5,733 nt of DNA from Micrococcales bacterium (GTDB lineage: Bacteria; Actinomycetota; Actinomycetes; Actinomycetales; Microbacteriaceae), in NCBI GenBank assembly GCA_947441105.1, contig CANESN010000059.1, forward strand, positions 1 to 5,733, in the 5' to 3' direction. The notes under the pieces are model-generated. The model was given only the letters and a program-made list of their open reading frames with translations, searched no databases and was not told the DNA's origin. This document shows positions 1 through 5,733 of this stretch, piece after piece. Position 1 is the first letter of the stretch. Each line of letters begins with the position of its first letter. The position numbers and the translations under genes were made by a program.

Positions 1-1140
1 AAGACCAACATGGATGAGTTTGCAATGGGTTCCTCAACCGAGTACTCGGCCTATGGCCCATCCAAGAACCCTTGGGACCTAACCCGTATCCCTGGTGGTT
101 CCGGTGGTGGCTCAAGCTCAGCGGTTTCCGGGCACCTTGCTCCAATCGCTATTGGTTCTGACACCGGTGGCTCAATCCGTTTCCCAGCGGCTGTTACCGG
201 CTCGGTAGGTGCTAAACCAACGTACGGAGCCGTCTCTCGCTATGGACTGATTGCCCTTGCTAGCTCGCTAGATCAGATTGGGCCGGTCTCAAACACTGTT
301 TTAGACAGCGCACTTCTGCAAGATGTCATTTCCGGCCACGACAAGCACGACTCAACCTCATTGCCTCAGTCGCTGGGCTCAATGGCTGATGCGGTTAGAA
401 ACGCAGACGTCAAGGGCCTTCGAGTTGGCGTTGTGAAGCAGCTGGACTCGGATGCTTTCCAGCCTGGCGTAAAAGCTTGCTTCGATGACACCATGGCGAA
501 GCTGGTTGCAGCCGGAGCCGAGGTTGTAACTGTTGACTGCCCAAGCTTCGAGTACGCAATAGCGGCCTACTACCTAATTCTTCCAGCTGAGGCATCCTCG
601 AACCTTGCAAAGTTTGACTCGGTTCGCTTCGGGCTTCGAGTAACTCCAGATGGAAACCCAACTATCGAGCGCGTTATGGCCGCGACCCGCGAGGCGGGAT
701 TCGGTCCTGAGGTAAAGCGCAGAATCATTCTGGGTACCTATGCCCTTTCCTCTGGTTACTACGACGCCTACTACGGCTCGGCCCAGAAGGTTAGAACCTT
801 GATTCAGCAGGACCTAGCGAAGGCATTTAGCCAGGTTGATGTGTTGCTGACCCCAACGGCACCAACCACCGCTTTCAAGATTGGCGAGAAGGTCAATAAC
901 CCGCTTGCGATGTATCTAAATGACATCGCTACCATTCCGGCAAACCTTGCTGGAATCCCGGGCATGAGCGTTCCGAACGGTTTGGCTTTTGAAGATGGAC
1001 TGCCTTCCGGTGTTCAGATTCTTGCTCCTGCGATGCAGGACGCCCAGATGTACCGCGTTGGATCGATTATTGAACAGATGTACCTGGCAGAGTGGGGAGC
1101 CCCACTTATTGCACAGGCCCCGAAGTTGGAGGTGCTCTAA
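1..1140 (+). CDS. gatA: Glutamyl-tRNA(Gln)/aspartyl-tRNA(Asn) amidotransferase subunit A, 5'-truncated
   Basis: GatA is the glutaminase of the cytosolic GatCAB complex: it frees ammonia from glutamine, and GatB uses it to amidate misacylated Glu-tRNA(Gln) or Asp-tRNA(Asn). The frame is open from base 1 (KTN precedes the first Met at base 10), so that Met is internal; 379 residues are visible. By alignment to Staphylococcus aureus GatA (about 485 aa) roughly 120 N-terminal residues, including catalytic Lys79, lie outside the window. The amidase signature is clear: a Gly/Ser-rich stretch at visible residues 32-40 holds the cis-Ser (S34), and SDTGGSIR at 53-60 holds the Ser nucleophile (S58). 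The 24-residue spacing matches Ser154/Ser178 of the family. [18 protein letters not shown] (near R240, probably the substrate-binding Arg) and the ND pair near D308 (probably the glutamine-binding Asp) are also present. Small oddity: SIRFPAA where I expect SIRQPA. The stop overlaps the gatB start by one base, so translation is probably coupled. Identity is near certain. Confidence 0.97.
   Translation, partial: KTNMDEFAMGSSTEYSAYGPSKNPWDLTRIPGGSGGGSSSAVSGHLAPIAIGSDTGGSIRFPAAVTGSVGAKPTYGAVSRYGLIALASSLDQIGPVSNTVLDSALLQDVISGHDKHDSTSLPQSLGSMADAVRNADVKGLRVGVVKQLDSDAFQPGVKACFDDTMAKLVAAGAEVVTVDCPSFEYAIAAYYLILPAEASSNLAKFDSVRFGLRVTPDGNPTIERVMAATREAGFGPEVKRRIILGTYALSSGYYDAYYGSAQKVRTLIQQDLAKAFSQVDVLLTPTAPTTAFKIGEKVNNPLAMYLNDIATIPANLAGIPGMSVPNGLAFEDGLPSGVQILAPAMQDAQMYRVGSIIEQMYLAEWGAPLIAQAPKLEVL
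1128..1133 (+). promoter_or_regulatory. Ribosome binding site of gatB
   Basis: GGAGGT lies 6 bases before the ATG at 1140, inside the last codons of gatA. It is a near-perfect Shine-Dalgarno sequence. It decides the gatB start: the in-frame Met 16 codons upstream (base 1092) is inside gatA, and the Met at residue 7 has no comparable site at the right distance. Confidence 0.85.
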
Positions 1141-2639
1141 TGGCTAAAGAAGCGCTTATGCCCTACGAGCAGGCAATCGAGCAGTTTGAGGTTGTAATTG
1201 GTCTTGAGGTTCACGTTGAGCTAAACACCAAGTCCAAGATGTTCTGCGGTTGCGCAAACATTTTCGGCAACGAGCCAAACACCAATGTTTGCCCAATCTG
1301 TATTGGGCTTCCTGGATCGCTTCCTGCGGTGAACAAGAAGGCGGTTGAGTCATCAATCGCCATCGGCTTGGCACTTGGATGCCAGATCGCACCCACCGGT
1401 CGCTTTTCGAGAAAGAACTACTTCTACCCTGATCTTGCAAAGAACTTCCAGACCTCGCAGTACGACGAGCCAATTGCCTTTGAGGGCAAGATCAACATTG
1501 AGCTTGAAGACGGTGTAGTTTTTGAGGTTCTAATCGAGCGTGCTCACATGGAAGAGGATGCTGGAAAGCTCACTCACATCGGTGGCGCAACCGGTCGTAT
1601 TCAGGGAGCGGAATACTCGCTGGTTGACTACAACCGTGCAGGTGTTCCTCTGGTTGAAATTGTGACCAAGCCGGTTTATGGCGCAGGAGCCAGAGCGCCA
1701 GAGCTTGCAGCTGCTTACGTTCACGCAATTCGCGAGATCGTCAAGAGCATGAATGTTTCTGACGCTCGCATGGAGCGTGGCAACGTTCGCTGTGACGCGA
1801 ACGTTTCGATCAGACCTTACGGTCAGGCAAAGCTCGGTACCCGCACCGAGACCAAGAACGTGAACTCGCTTCGTTCGGTCGAGAACGCGGTTCGCTATGA
1901 GATTCAGCGCCAGGCTCACATCCTGGCCAATGGCGGCAGCATCACTCAGGAGACCAGACACTGGCACGAAGACCGCGGTTACACCTCGGCCGGTCGACCA
2001 AAATCTGATGCCGATGACTACCGCTACTTCCCAGAGCCAGACCTAGTTCCAGTTCAGCCATCTTTGGCGTGGATCGAAGAGATTCGAGCTACGTTGCCTG
2101 AGAACCCGGGCCTTCGCCGTAAGCGCCTCATGGAGGCTTGGGGCTTTGCTGAGCTTGAGTTCCGCGATGTCGTGAACTCAGACCTGCTAGACCAGGTTGA
2201 GGCGACAGTTGCGGCAGGAGCAGCCCCACAAGCCGCTAGAAAGTGGTGGACCGGAGAGCTAGCTCGTCTGGCTAACTCACAAGAGGTTGCCGTTCAGGAC
2301 CTAAGCATTACCCCGACCCAGGTTGCCAAGATTCAGCAGTTGATTGATTCTGGCGAGCTAACTGACCGGATGGCAAGAGACGTTGTTGCCGGCGTGCTAG
2401 CTGGCGAGGGTGATCCTGAGGCAGTTATCGAAAAGCGTGGCCTAAAGGTTGTTTCTGACGACGGTGCATTGATTGCAGCCATCGATGAGGCACTTGCCAA
2501 GCAGCCGGATGTTCTGGAGAAGATCCGCGAGGGTAAGGTTCAGGCCGCCGGTGCTGTTATCGGTGCTGTGATGCAGGCGATGCGCGGTCAAGTGGATGCC
2601 GCTAGGGTTCGCGAGTTGATTCTCGAACGGGCAAAGTAA
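1140..2639 (+). CDS. gatB: Glutamyl-tRNA(Gln)/aspartyl-tRNA(Asn) amidotransferase subunit B
   Basis: GatB is the tRNA-binding kinase/amidotransferase subunit of GatCAB: it phosphorylates the carboxylate of the mischarged Glu or Asp with ATP and replaces it with ammonia channelled from GatA. The complete protein is 499 residues, normal for the family. N-terminal catalytic domain: GLEVH (E23, H25) and HMEEDAGK (136-143) carry metal and phosphate ligands, with KNYFYPD at 92-98, RCDANVS near 220 and [11 protein letters not shown] near 300 as further family blocks. Four cysteines (C36, C38, C51, C54) form the zinc knuckle found in many GatB proteins but absent from S. aureus GatB. The C-terminal part (about 340-499) is the helical linker plus the GatB/YqeY tail domain that contacts the tRNA elbow. 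The start is ATG at 1140, sharing its A with the gatA TAA and preceded by GGAGGT. It is followed by a terminator, so gatB ends the operon. No truncation or missing motif was seen. Confidence 0.98.
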   Translation: MAKEALMPYEQAIEQFEVVIGLEVHVELNTKSKMFCGCANIFGNEPNTNVCPICIGLPGSLPAVNKKAVESSIAIGLALGCQIAPTGRFSRKNYFYPDLAKNFQTSQYDEPIAFEGKINIELEDGVVFEVLIERAHMEEDAGKLTHIGGATGRIQGAEYSLVDYNRAGVPLVEIVTKPVYGAGARAPELAAAYVHAIREIVKSMNVSDARMERGNVRCDANVSIRPYGQAKLGTRTETKNVNSLRSVENAVRYEIQRQAHILANGGSITQETRHWHEDRGYTSAGRPKSDADDYRYFPEPDLVPVQPSLAWIEEIRATLPENPGLRRKRLMEAWGFAELEFRDVVNSDLLDQVEATVAAGAAPQAARKWWTGELARLANSQEVAVQDLSITPTQVAKIQQLIDSGELTDRMARDVVAGVLAGEGDPEAVIEKRGLKVVSDDGALIAAIDEALAKQPDVLEKIREGKVQAAGAVIGAVMQAMRGQVDAARVRELILERAK

Positions 2640-2647
2640 CTTAAAGG

Positions 2648-2680
2648 AAAAAGACCGAGGAGAAATCCTCGGTCTTTTTT
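2648..2680. terminator. Bidirectional intrinsic terminator between gatB and tRNA-His
   Basis: A 9-bp perfect stem, GACCGAGGA (2653-2661) paired with TCCTCGGTC (2666-2674), closes a GAAA tetraloop (2662-2665). It is followed by six T (2675-2680) on the + strand and preceded by an A-run (2648-2652) that gives a U-run on the - strand, so it can work both ways. It starts 8 bases after the gatB stop, and on the - strand only 3 bases separate it from the tRNA-His CCA end. Convergent operons therefore appear to share it. The A/T flanks can extend the stem by about 5 pairs. Confidence 0.92.
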
Positions 2681-2683
2681 CAT

Positions 2684-2760
2684 TGGGGTGAGTAACGGGA
2701 CTTGAACCCGCGGCCCCCTGGACCACAACCAGGTGCTCTACCAGCTGAGCTATACCCACC
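2684..2760 (-). tRNA. tRNA-His, anticodon GTG, CCA encoded
   Basis: Read on the - strand this folds into a full cloverleaf of 77 bases. It has the tRNA-His hallmark: an extra 5' G (G-1, base 2760) opposite the discriminator C73 (2687). The acceptor stem GTGGGTA pairs with TACTCAC, including one G-T pair. The D arm is GCTC/GAGC. The anticodon stem CCTGG/CCAGG holds loop TTGTGGT with GTG at 2726-2724, and the T arm is GCGGG/CCCGT with loop TTCAAGT. CCA is encoded at 2686-2684. It decodes CAC and CAU. It sits 22 bases after the orn stop on the same strand and 3 bases before a terminator, so it is probably released from an orn read-through transcript by RNase P, which in tRNA-His must leave G-1 in place. 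A weak promoter inside the end of orn cannot be excluded. Confidence 0.98.
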
Positions 2761-2763
2761 ATG

Positions 2764-2777
2764 TCTGGCAAGCCAGA
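2764..2777. repeat. Small inverted repeat in the orn to tRNA-His spacer
   Basis: TCTGGC and GCCAGA, separated by two bases, form a perfect inverted repeat that fills most of the 22-base spacer and ends 3 bases before the tRNA 5' G. As RNA it can form 5 pairs around a 4-base loop. It lacks a U-tract, so it is not an intrinsic terminator. A role in separating mRNA from tRNA, or in protecting the orn mRNA 3' end, is inference only. Confidence 0.5.
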
Positions 2778-2782
2778 ACGGG

Positions 2783-3385
2783 TTAGATTCTATCAGCGCT
2801 GAGGGATTTAGCTATACCCTTTGCAGTTTCTGAATCTGGACCCGGTGCCTCAACCAAGATTGCCTTGCGGTAATAACGCAGTTCCTGGATCGACTCCAGA
2901 ATGTCCGCAAGGGCTCGGTGGTTGCCGGTCTTTTTGGGAAGTTGGAAGTAAACCCTTGGGAACCAGCGTCTAGAAAGCTCCTTTAGCGAGCTGACATCGA
3001 TGTTGCGATAGTGCAGGAACTTATCGAGGTTTGGCATTTGACGATTTAGGAACATGCGATCCGTGCCAATCGAGTTACCGGCTAGGGGAGCGGTGCGCTC
3101 CTCCGATACCCACTGCTTGATGTATTCGAGGACTTGCTTTTCCGCCTTGGCCATCGAGATTCCCTTCGGAATCTCTACAAGTAACCCAGAATCGGTGTGC
3201 ATTTGACGAACAAAGTCACCCATGTTTCTCAAAGCTTTGCCACTTGGCTTGATTACAAGCTGGAGCCCTGGATCGAGGAGATTCAACTCGCCATCGGTAA
3301 CCACGACACCGATCTCGCAGATCTCGTCAACCGTGATCTCGAGACCGGTCATCTCGCAGTCAACCCAAACTATGTAATCAGACAA
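2783..3385 (-). CDS. orn: Oligoribonuclease (DEDDh 3'-5' exoribonuclease)
   Basis: Orn degrades 2-5 nt RNA fragments (nanoRNA) to mononucleotides, the last step of RNA turnover, and in many bacteria clears pGpG from c-di-GMP breakdown. The 200-residue cytosolic protein has the normal family length. The exonuclease catalytic set is complete: D9 and E11 in VDCEMTGL, D109 in GNSIGTDR, and H156 and D161 in NHRALAD. The block DVSSLKELSRRW (130-141) is also typical of the family. The start is TTG at 3385, chosen because it puts the protein nine residues before the first catalytic Asp, as in relatives, and AAGGGA lies 6 bases upstream. The open frame continues upstream, but only as a shadow of the RND gene tail. 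The TTG is 10 bases from the RND stop, and that stop codon overlaps the ribosome binding site, so the two genes are probably co-transcribed and coupled. tRNA-His follows 22 bases downstream. Confidence 0.96.
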   Translation of the reverse strand: MSDYIVWVDCEMTGLEITVDEICEIGVVVTDGELNLLDPGLQLVIKPSGKALRNMGDFVRQMHTDSGLLVEIPKGISMAKAEKQVLEYIKQWVSEERTAPLAGNSIGTDRMFLNRQMPNLDKFLHYRNIDVSSLKELSRRWFPRVYFQLPKKTGNHRALADILESIQELRYYRKAILVEAPGPDSETAKGIAKSLSADRI

Positions 3386-3391
3386 ACCAGA

Positions 3392-3397
3392 TCCCTT
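3392..3397 (-). promoter_or_regulatory. Ribosome binding site of orn, overlapping the RND stop codon
   Basis: On the - strand, AAGGGA lies 6 bases before the TTG start of orn. Its first two bases are the last two of the permease TAA. It is a partial match to the Shine-Dalgarno consensus. Terminating ribosomes would cover the site, which fits translational coupling, and it supports the TTG start over any other. Confidence 0.65.
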
Positions 3398-5733
3398 AGT
3401 CGCCGGAGTGGCGGGAGTTCTTAGCGGCCTTCTTCTGGGCCTTTCGATCCGCCTTCTCGGCTTTTTTCTGTGCCTTGAGGTCCTGCTTCGAAGGTGAGCT
3501 AACAATCGGGTTTTCGCTGGTCAAAAAGTCAAGCGACTCATCAGCAGGCTGGATTGCCGCGATAGGTGCTGTCTCGGTCTTAGCTTCATTCCACTGCATG
3601 GTTGCTTCACTGTCGAGTTCAACCTCATCCTGAGTAATTGACCAAGAGAGATTTGGGGTTTCAGCAGGCTGGGCAGGGGTAAAGGACTCAGCAATGGCGT
3701 CAGCAATTGCATCCTCGGATACTTCCTCTGATGCAACTTCGGCAACAGCTGCCGGCTGCTTATTTGTAGCCTCGCCTACTACCGGCGCTGAAACAAGTGT
3801 CTTTGCTTCCGATTTGGCCTGCTTCTTCTCGGCCCTCTTCGCAGCCTTTGCTTCACGGCGCTTGACTCGGATTGCCTTACGTTCCTTGCGGCCTTCAACC
3901 AACCAGTAGAGGGTTGGCACCAAAAGCAAGGTCAATAGCGTGGAGGAGAACAGACCACCAATAACCACGATTGCCAGTGGCTGGGAGATGAATCCCGAAT
4001 CACCGGTTAGACCAATCGCCATTGGGGTTAGGGCGAAGATTGTCGCGAGTGCGGTCATTAAAATTGGACGAAGTCGCTGACGTGCTCCAGAGATGAGTGA
4101 GTCTTCGACCGATCTACCTTCCTTGCGATACTGATTCACAAGGTCAATCAGCACGATCGCGTTTGTTACCACGATTCCAATCAGCATCAACATACCGATC
4201 AGGGCTGGCACACCCAATGGAGTGTCGGTCAGTAGCAATAGTCCTAGAGCACCGGTGGCGGCAAATGGGATTGATACCAAGAGCAACAGTGGCTGGATTA
4301 GCGAACCGAAGGTTGCAACCATGACCACGTAAACGATCGCGATCGCTGCAAGTAGGGCCAGACCAAGTTGCTCAAAGCTCTCTGCCTGGTCGGCTGCTGC
4401 TCCACCGATGGTTGCAGTCACACCGGCTGGAAGCTCAATTGCCTCAAGCTTTGCGGTGATGTCAACGGTAATTGCACCTAGGTCATCGCCCTCAGGAGCT
4501 ACCGACACCTTGGCGGTGCGGTTACCTTCCTTGGAGGTGATCGAGGTTGGCTTTAGGACCTCTTCAACAGAAGCGATCGAGTCCAAGCGAACCAGTCCGG
4601 TAAAGGATGGGATCACCAAGGCCTTGATCTCGTCGATGCTCTCAGGTAGGTCGGTGCCGGCTACATAAACCGAAACATCCTCCCCTTCGATTCCGACGCG
4701 ACCGATTGGGCTCGGGCGAAGCTGGGCAGCCACGATGCCGGTCACCTGAGTCTCGGTAAAGCCAAGCTTGGCTGCCTTTTCGCGGTCAACCACGATCTCA
4801 AGCACTCGCTCATCGGCATCCAGGGTGCTGGTGACGCCAGAGGTGTTGGCAACGCCATCCATCTCGGCGGTGATCAGGTCTACAGCCTCTTGCAGTAGCT
4901 CGTTGTCGCTCGATGCAACATCGATGTCGATGGTCTCGGAGGAGCCGAATCCAGCGCCGGATGAGATCGTTAGGTCGGCATCCTTTGGAACCTCAAGTTC
5001 CAGAATCTGAGACTTAATGGCTTCTACTTCGAACTCTTCACCAACCTGCACGGTTATTGATATGCCCTGAGCGGCAGAACCAAATGCCACGCGGCCATCG
5101 GCTGCTGAGCCAACGGTTGACTGCACAACAGTCACACCTTCGACCTCGAGAATCTGCTGCTCTAGCTCATCCGCTGCCTTGTCCTGGTCCTCGAAGGTGG
5201 TTGAAGCTGGCATCTCTAGTCGTGCGATGAACTGGCTGGAGCCAGCTCCGTCGATGAAGTTGGTCTTTAGCTGTGGTACTAGAGAGAAGGTGTAGCCAAG
5301 AATCAGTACCGATGCAAAAAGTGTCAACCATGGGTGACGACGAGTCCCATTTAGAAGTGGCAGGTATCCGCGCTGTAAAAGCGCTTTCTTTTCACGCTCT
5401 TCTTCGGCGTGACGCTGCTTCTTCTCAAACTTATTTGGATCTGCTTCCTTTAGCGCAACCAAACGCTTGGGCATTCTTAGGAACCAGTAGGCAAGTACGG
5501 GAACAATGGTTAGCGATACCAAAAGGGATGCTAGGAGCGCAATGGCAACAGTGAAGGCGAAGGGCCTAAATAGCTCGCCGATTAGGCCACCAACCAAAGC
5601 GATTGGCAAGAACACCGCAACGGTTGTGATGGTCGAGGCAGTAATAGCGCTCGATACCTCACGAACTGCAGTTAGCACAGCCTTCTTGCGTGACTCGCCA
5701 TAGCTGAGGTGACGGTTGATGTTTTCAATAACA
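3396..5733 (-). CDS. RND-family efflux permease (HAE1/AcrB-like), 5'-truncated, with long charged C-terminal tail
   Basis: This is the C-terminal 778 residues of a proton-driven RND exporter of the cell membrane. The frame is open to the window edge, so the first GTG inside it (5678) is not the start. The visible part begins in TM4 at VIEN, about four residues after the expected proton-relay Asp pair (Asp407/408 in AcrB), which is therefore unseen. Then come TM5 (about 32-52, with AVFLPI), TM6 (58-84), a charged cytoplasmic loop rich in Glu/Lys (88-120), TM7 (134-153), a large extracytoplasmic porter loop (154-455), TM8 (456-474), TM9 (480-501), TM10 (508-530), TM11 (556-575) and TM12 (585-611). 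RLRPILMT (553-560) keeps the equivalents of AcrB Arg971 and Thr978, but the TM10 Lys940 position is Thr523, as I recall for SwrC/YerP-type Gram-positive pumps. A 166-residue hydrophilic tail follows TM12. Neither substrate nor partner protein can be told. Co-directional orn follows after 10 bases. Confidence 0.93.
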   Translation of the reverse strand, partial: VIENINRHLSYGESRKKAVLTAVREVSSAITASTITTVAVFLPIALVGGLIGELFRPFAFTVAIALLASLLVSLTIVPVLAYWFLRMPKRLVALKEADPNKFEKKQRHAEEEREKKALLQRGYLPLLNGTRRHPWLTLFASVLILGYTFSLVPQLKTNFIDGAGSSQFIARLEMPASTTFEDQDKAADELEQQILEVEGVTVVQSTVGSAADGRVAFGSAAQGISITVQVGEEFEVEAIKSQILELEVPKDADLTISSGAGFGSSETIDIDVASSDNELLQEAVDLITAEMDGVANTSGVTSTLDADERVLEIVVDREKAAKLGFTETQVTGIVAAQLRPSPIGRVGIEGEDVSVYVAGTDLPESIDEIKALVIPSFTGLVRLDSIASVEEVLKPTSITSKEGNRTAKVSVAPEGDDLGAITVDITAKLEAIELPAGVTATIGGAAADQAESFEQLGLALLAAIAIVYVVMVATFGSLIQPLLLLVSIPFAATGALGLLLLTDTPLGVPALIGMLMLIGIVVTNAIVLIDLVNQYRKEGRSVEDSLISGARQRLRPILMTALATIFALTPMAIGLTGDSGFISQPLAIVVIGGLFSSTLLTLLLVPTLYWLVEGRKERKAIRVKRREAKAAKRAEKKQAKSEAKTLVSAPVVGEATNKQPAAVAEVASEEVSEDAIADAIAESFTPAQPAETPNLSWSITQDEVELDSEATMQWNEAKTETAPIAAIQPADESLDFLTSENPIVSSPSKQDLKAQKKAEKADRKAQKKAAKNSRHSGD
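3399..3896 (-). other. Hydrophilic Lys/Ala-rich C-terminal tail of the RND permease
   Basis: This is the part of the permease after TM12, visible residues 613-778, predicted to lie in the cytoplasm. It has three zones. A strongly basic, helix-prone zone (about 615-645) is rich in Arg, Lys and Ala. An acidic, Ala/Pro/Glu/Ser-rich zone of low complexity (about 646-748) looks disordered. A basic end (749-778) contains KAQKKAEKA (753-761) and KAQKKAAKN (764-772), a near-repeat with an 11-residue period. AcrB-type pumps normally end soon after TM12. No known domain was recognised, so function is unknown. Confidence 0.75.

Noticed and set aside
1092..1139. Upstream in-frame Met for gatB
   Set aside because: It would overlap gatA by about 49 bases and add residues unlike GatB. 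The ATG at 1140 has a strong ribosome binding site.
1530..1967. Long open frame on the - strand opposite gatB (145 codons)
   Set aside because: It lies wholly inside the well-supported gatB gene, resembles no family I know and has low-complexity translation. It is a shadow frame.
2442..2771. Open frame on the - strand crossing the tRNA, the terminator and the gatB end
   Set aside because: It reads through a tRNA gene and a terminator into antisense gatB, so it is a chance open frame.
2787..2815. Promoter for tRNA-His inside the 3' end of orn (TAGAAT as -10)
   Set aside because: The hexamers at 16-18 base spacing upstream bear no resemblance to TTGACA, so the evidence is too weak to list it as a feature.
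2747..2819. Ten-base direct repeat AGCTATACCC at 2747-2756 and 2810-2819 (tRNA 5' part and orn 3' end)
   Set aside because: It is short; one copy is fixed by tRNA structure and the other encodes ordinary Orn residues. Probably chance, with no flanking similarity.
3386..3505. Longer upstream form of orn
   Set aside because: The extra 40 residues are Arg/Pro-rich and are the tail-coding DNA of the RND gene read in another frame. The family N-terminus fits the TTG at 3385.
4408..5010. Several open frames on the + strand opposite the RND gene
   Set aside because: They are Ser/Thr/Ala-rich translations antisense to a clear membrane transporter, with no recognisable domain.
1..5733. Mobile elements, CRISPR arrays, phage or defence genes
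   Set aside because: No transposase or integrase, repeat-spacer array, terminal inverted repeats or tRNA-linked attachment duplication was seen. All coding space is explained by housekeeping genes and a transporter.

Overview
The window looks like a stretch of core chromosome from a Gram-positive actinobacterium with moderate GC (about half by eye). The GatA, GatB and Orn proteins have an actinobacterial character. Together with the modest GC and the compact gene packing, this makes a small-genome planktonic member of the Microbacteriaceae (Rhodoluna/Aquiluna-like) my best guess. That taxonomic placement is inference from memory of the families and was not tested by a search.

Layout: on the + strand, the 3' two thirds of gatA (1-1140) is followed directly by complete gatB (1140-2639). 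The two overlap by one base in a TAATG junction. They encode two subunits of the GatCAB amidotransferase, which converts Glu-tRNA(Gln) and/or Asp-tRNA(Asn) to the amidated forms. gatC is not in the window and is presumably upstream. A strong hairpin with a GAAA tetraloop, with A-tract and T-tract on either side (2648-2680), closes this operon and probably also terminates transcription arriving from the other side.

On the - strand, read right to left, there is a 5'-truncated RND-family efflux permease (3396-5733). Oligoribonuclease orn follows (2783-3385), starting at TTG 10 bases after the permease stop. tRNA-His(GTG) (2684-2760) lies 22 bases after the orn stop, and the shared terminator begins 3 bases after the tRNA's encoded CCA. 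The three genes are packed tightly enough to be one transcription unit, with the tRNA cut from the 3' end of the orn mRNA.

The genes are ordinary: tRNA-dependent amidation, nanoRNA turnover, tRNA-His and a membrane exporter. I found no mobile element, CRISPR array, phage gene or undescribed defence-like system. The points most worth a second look are the 166-residue charged cytoplasmic tail on the RND permease, the orn/tRNA-His junction with a small hairpin just before the tRNA 5' end, and the missing TM10 lysine in the pump. No gene-free stretch exceeds about 150 bases.
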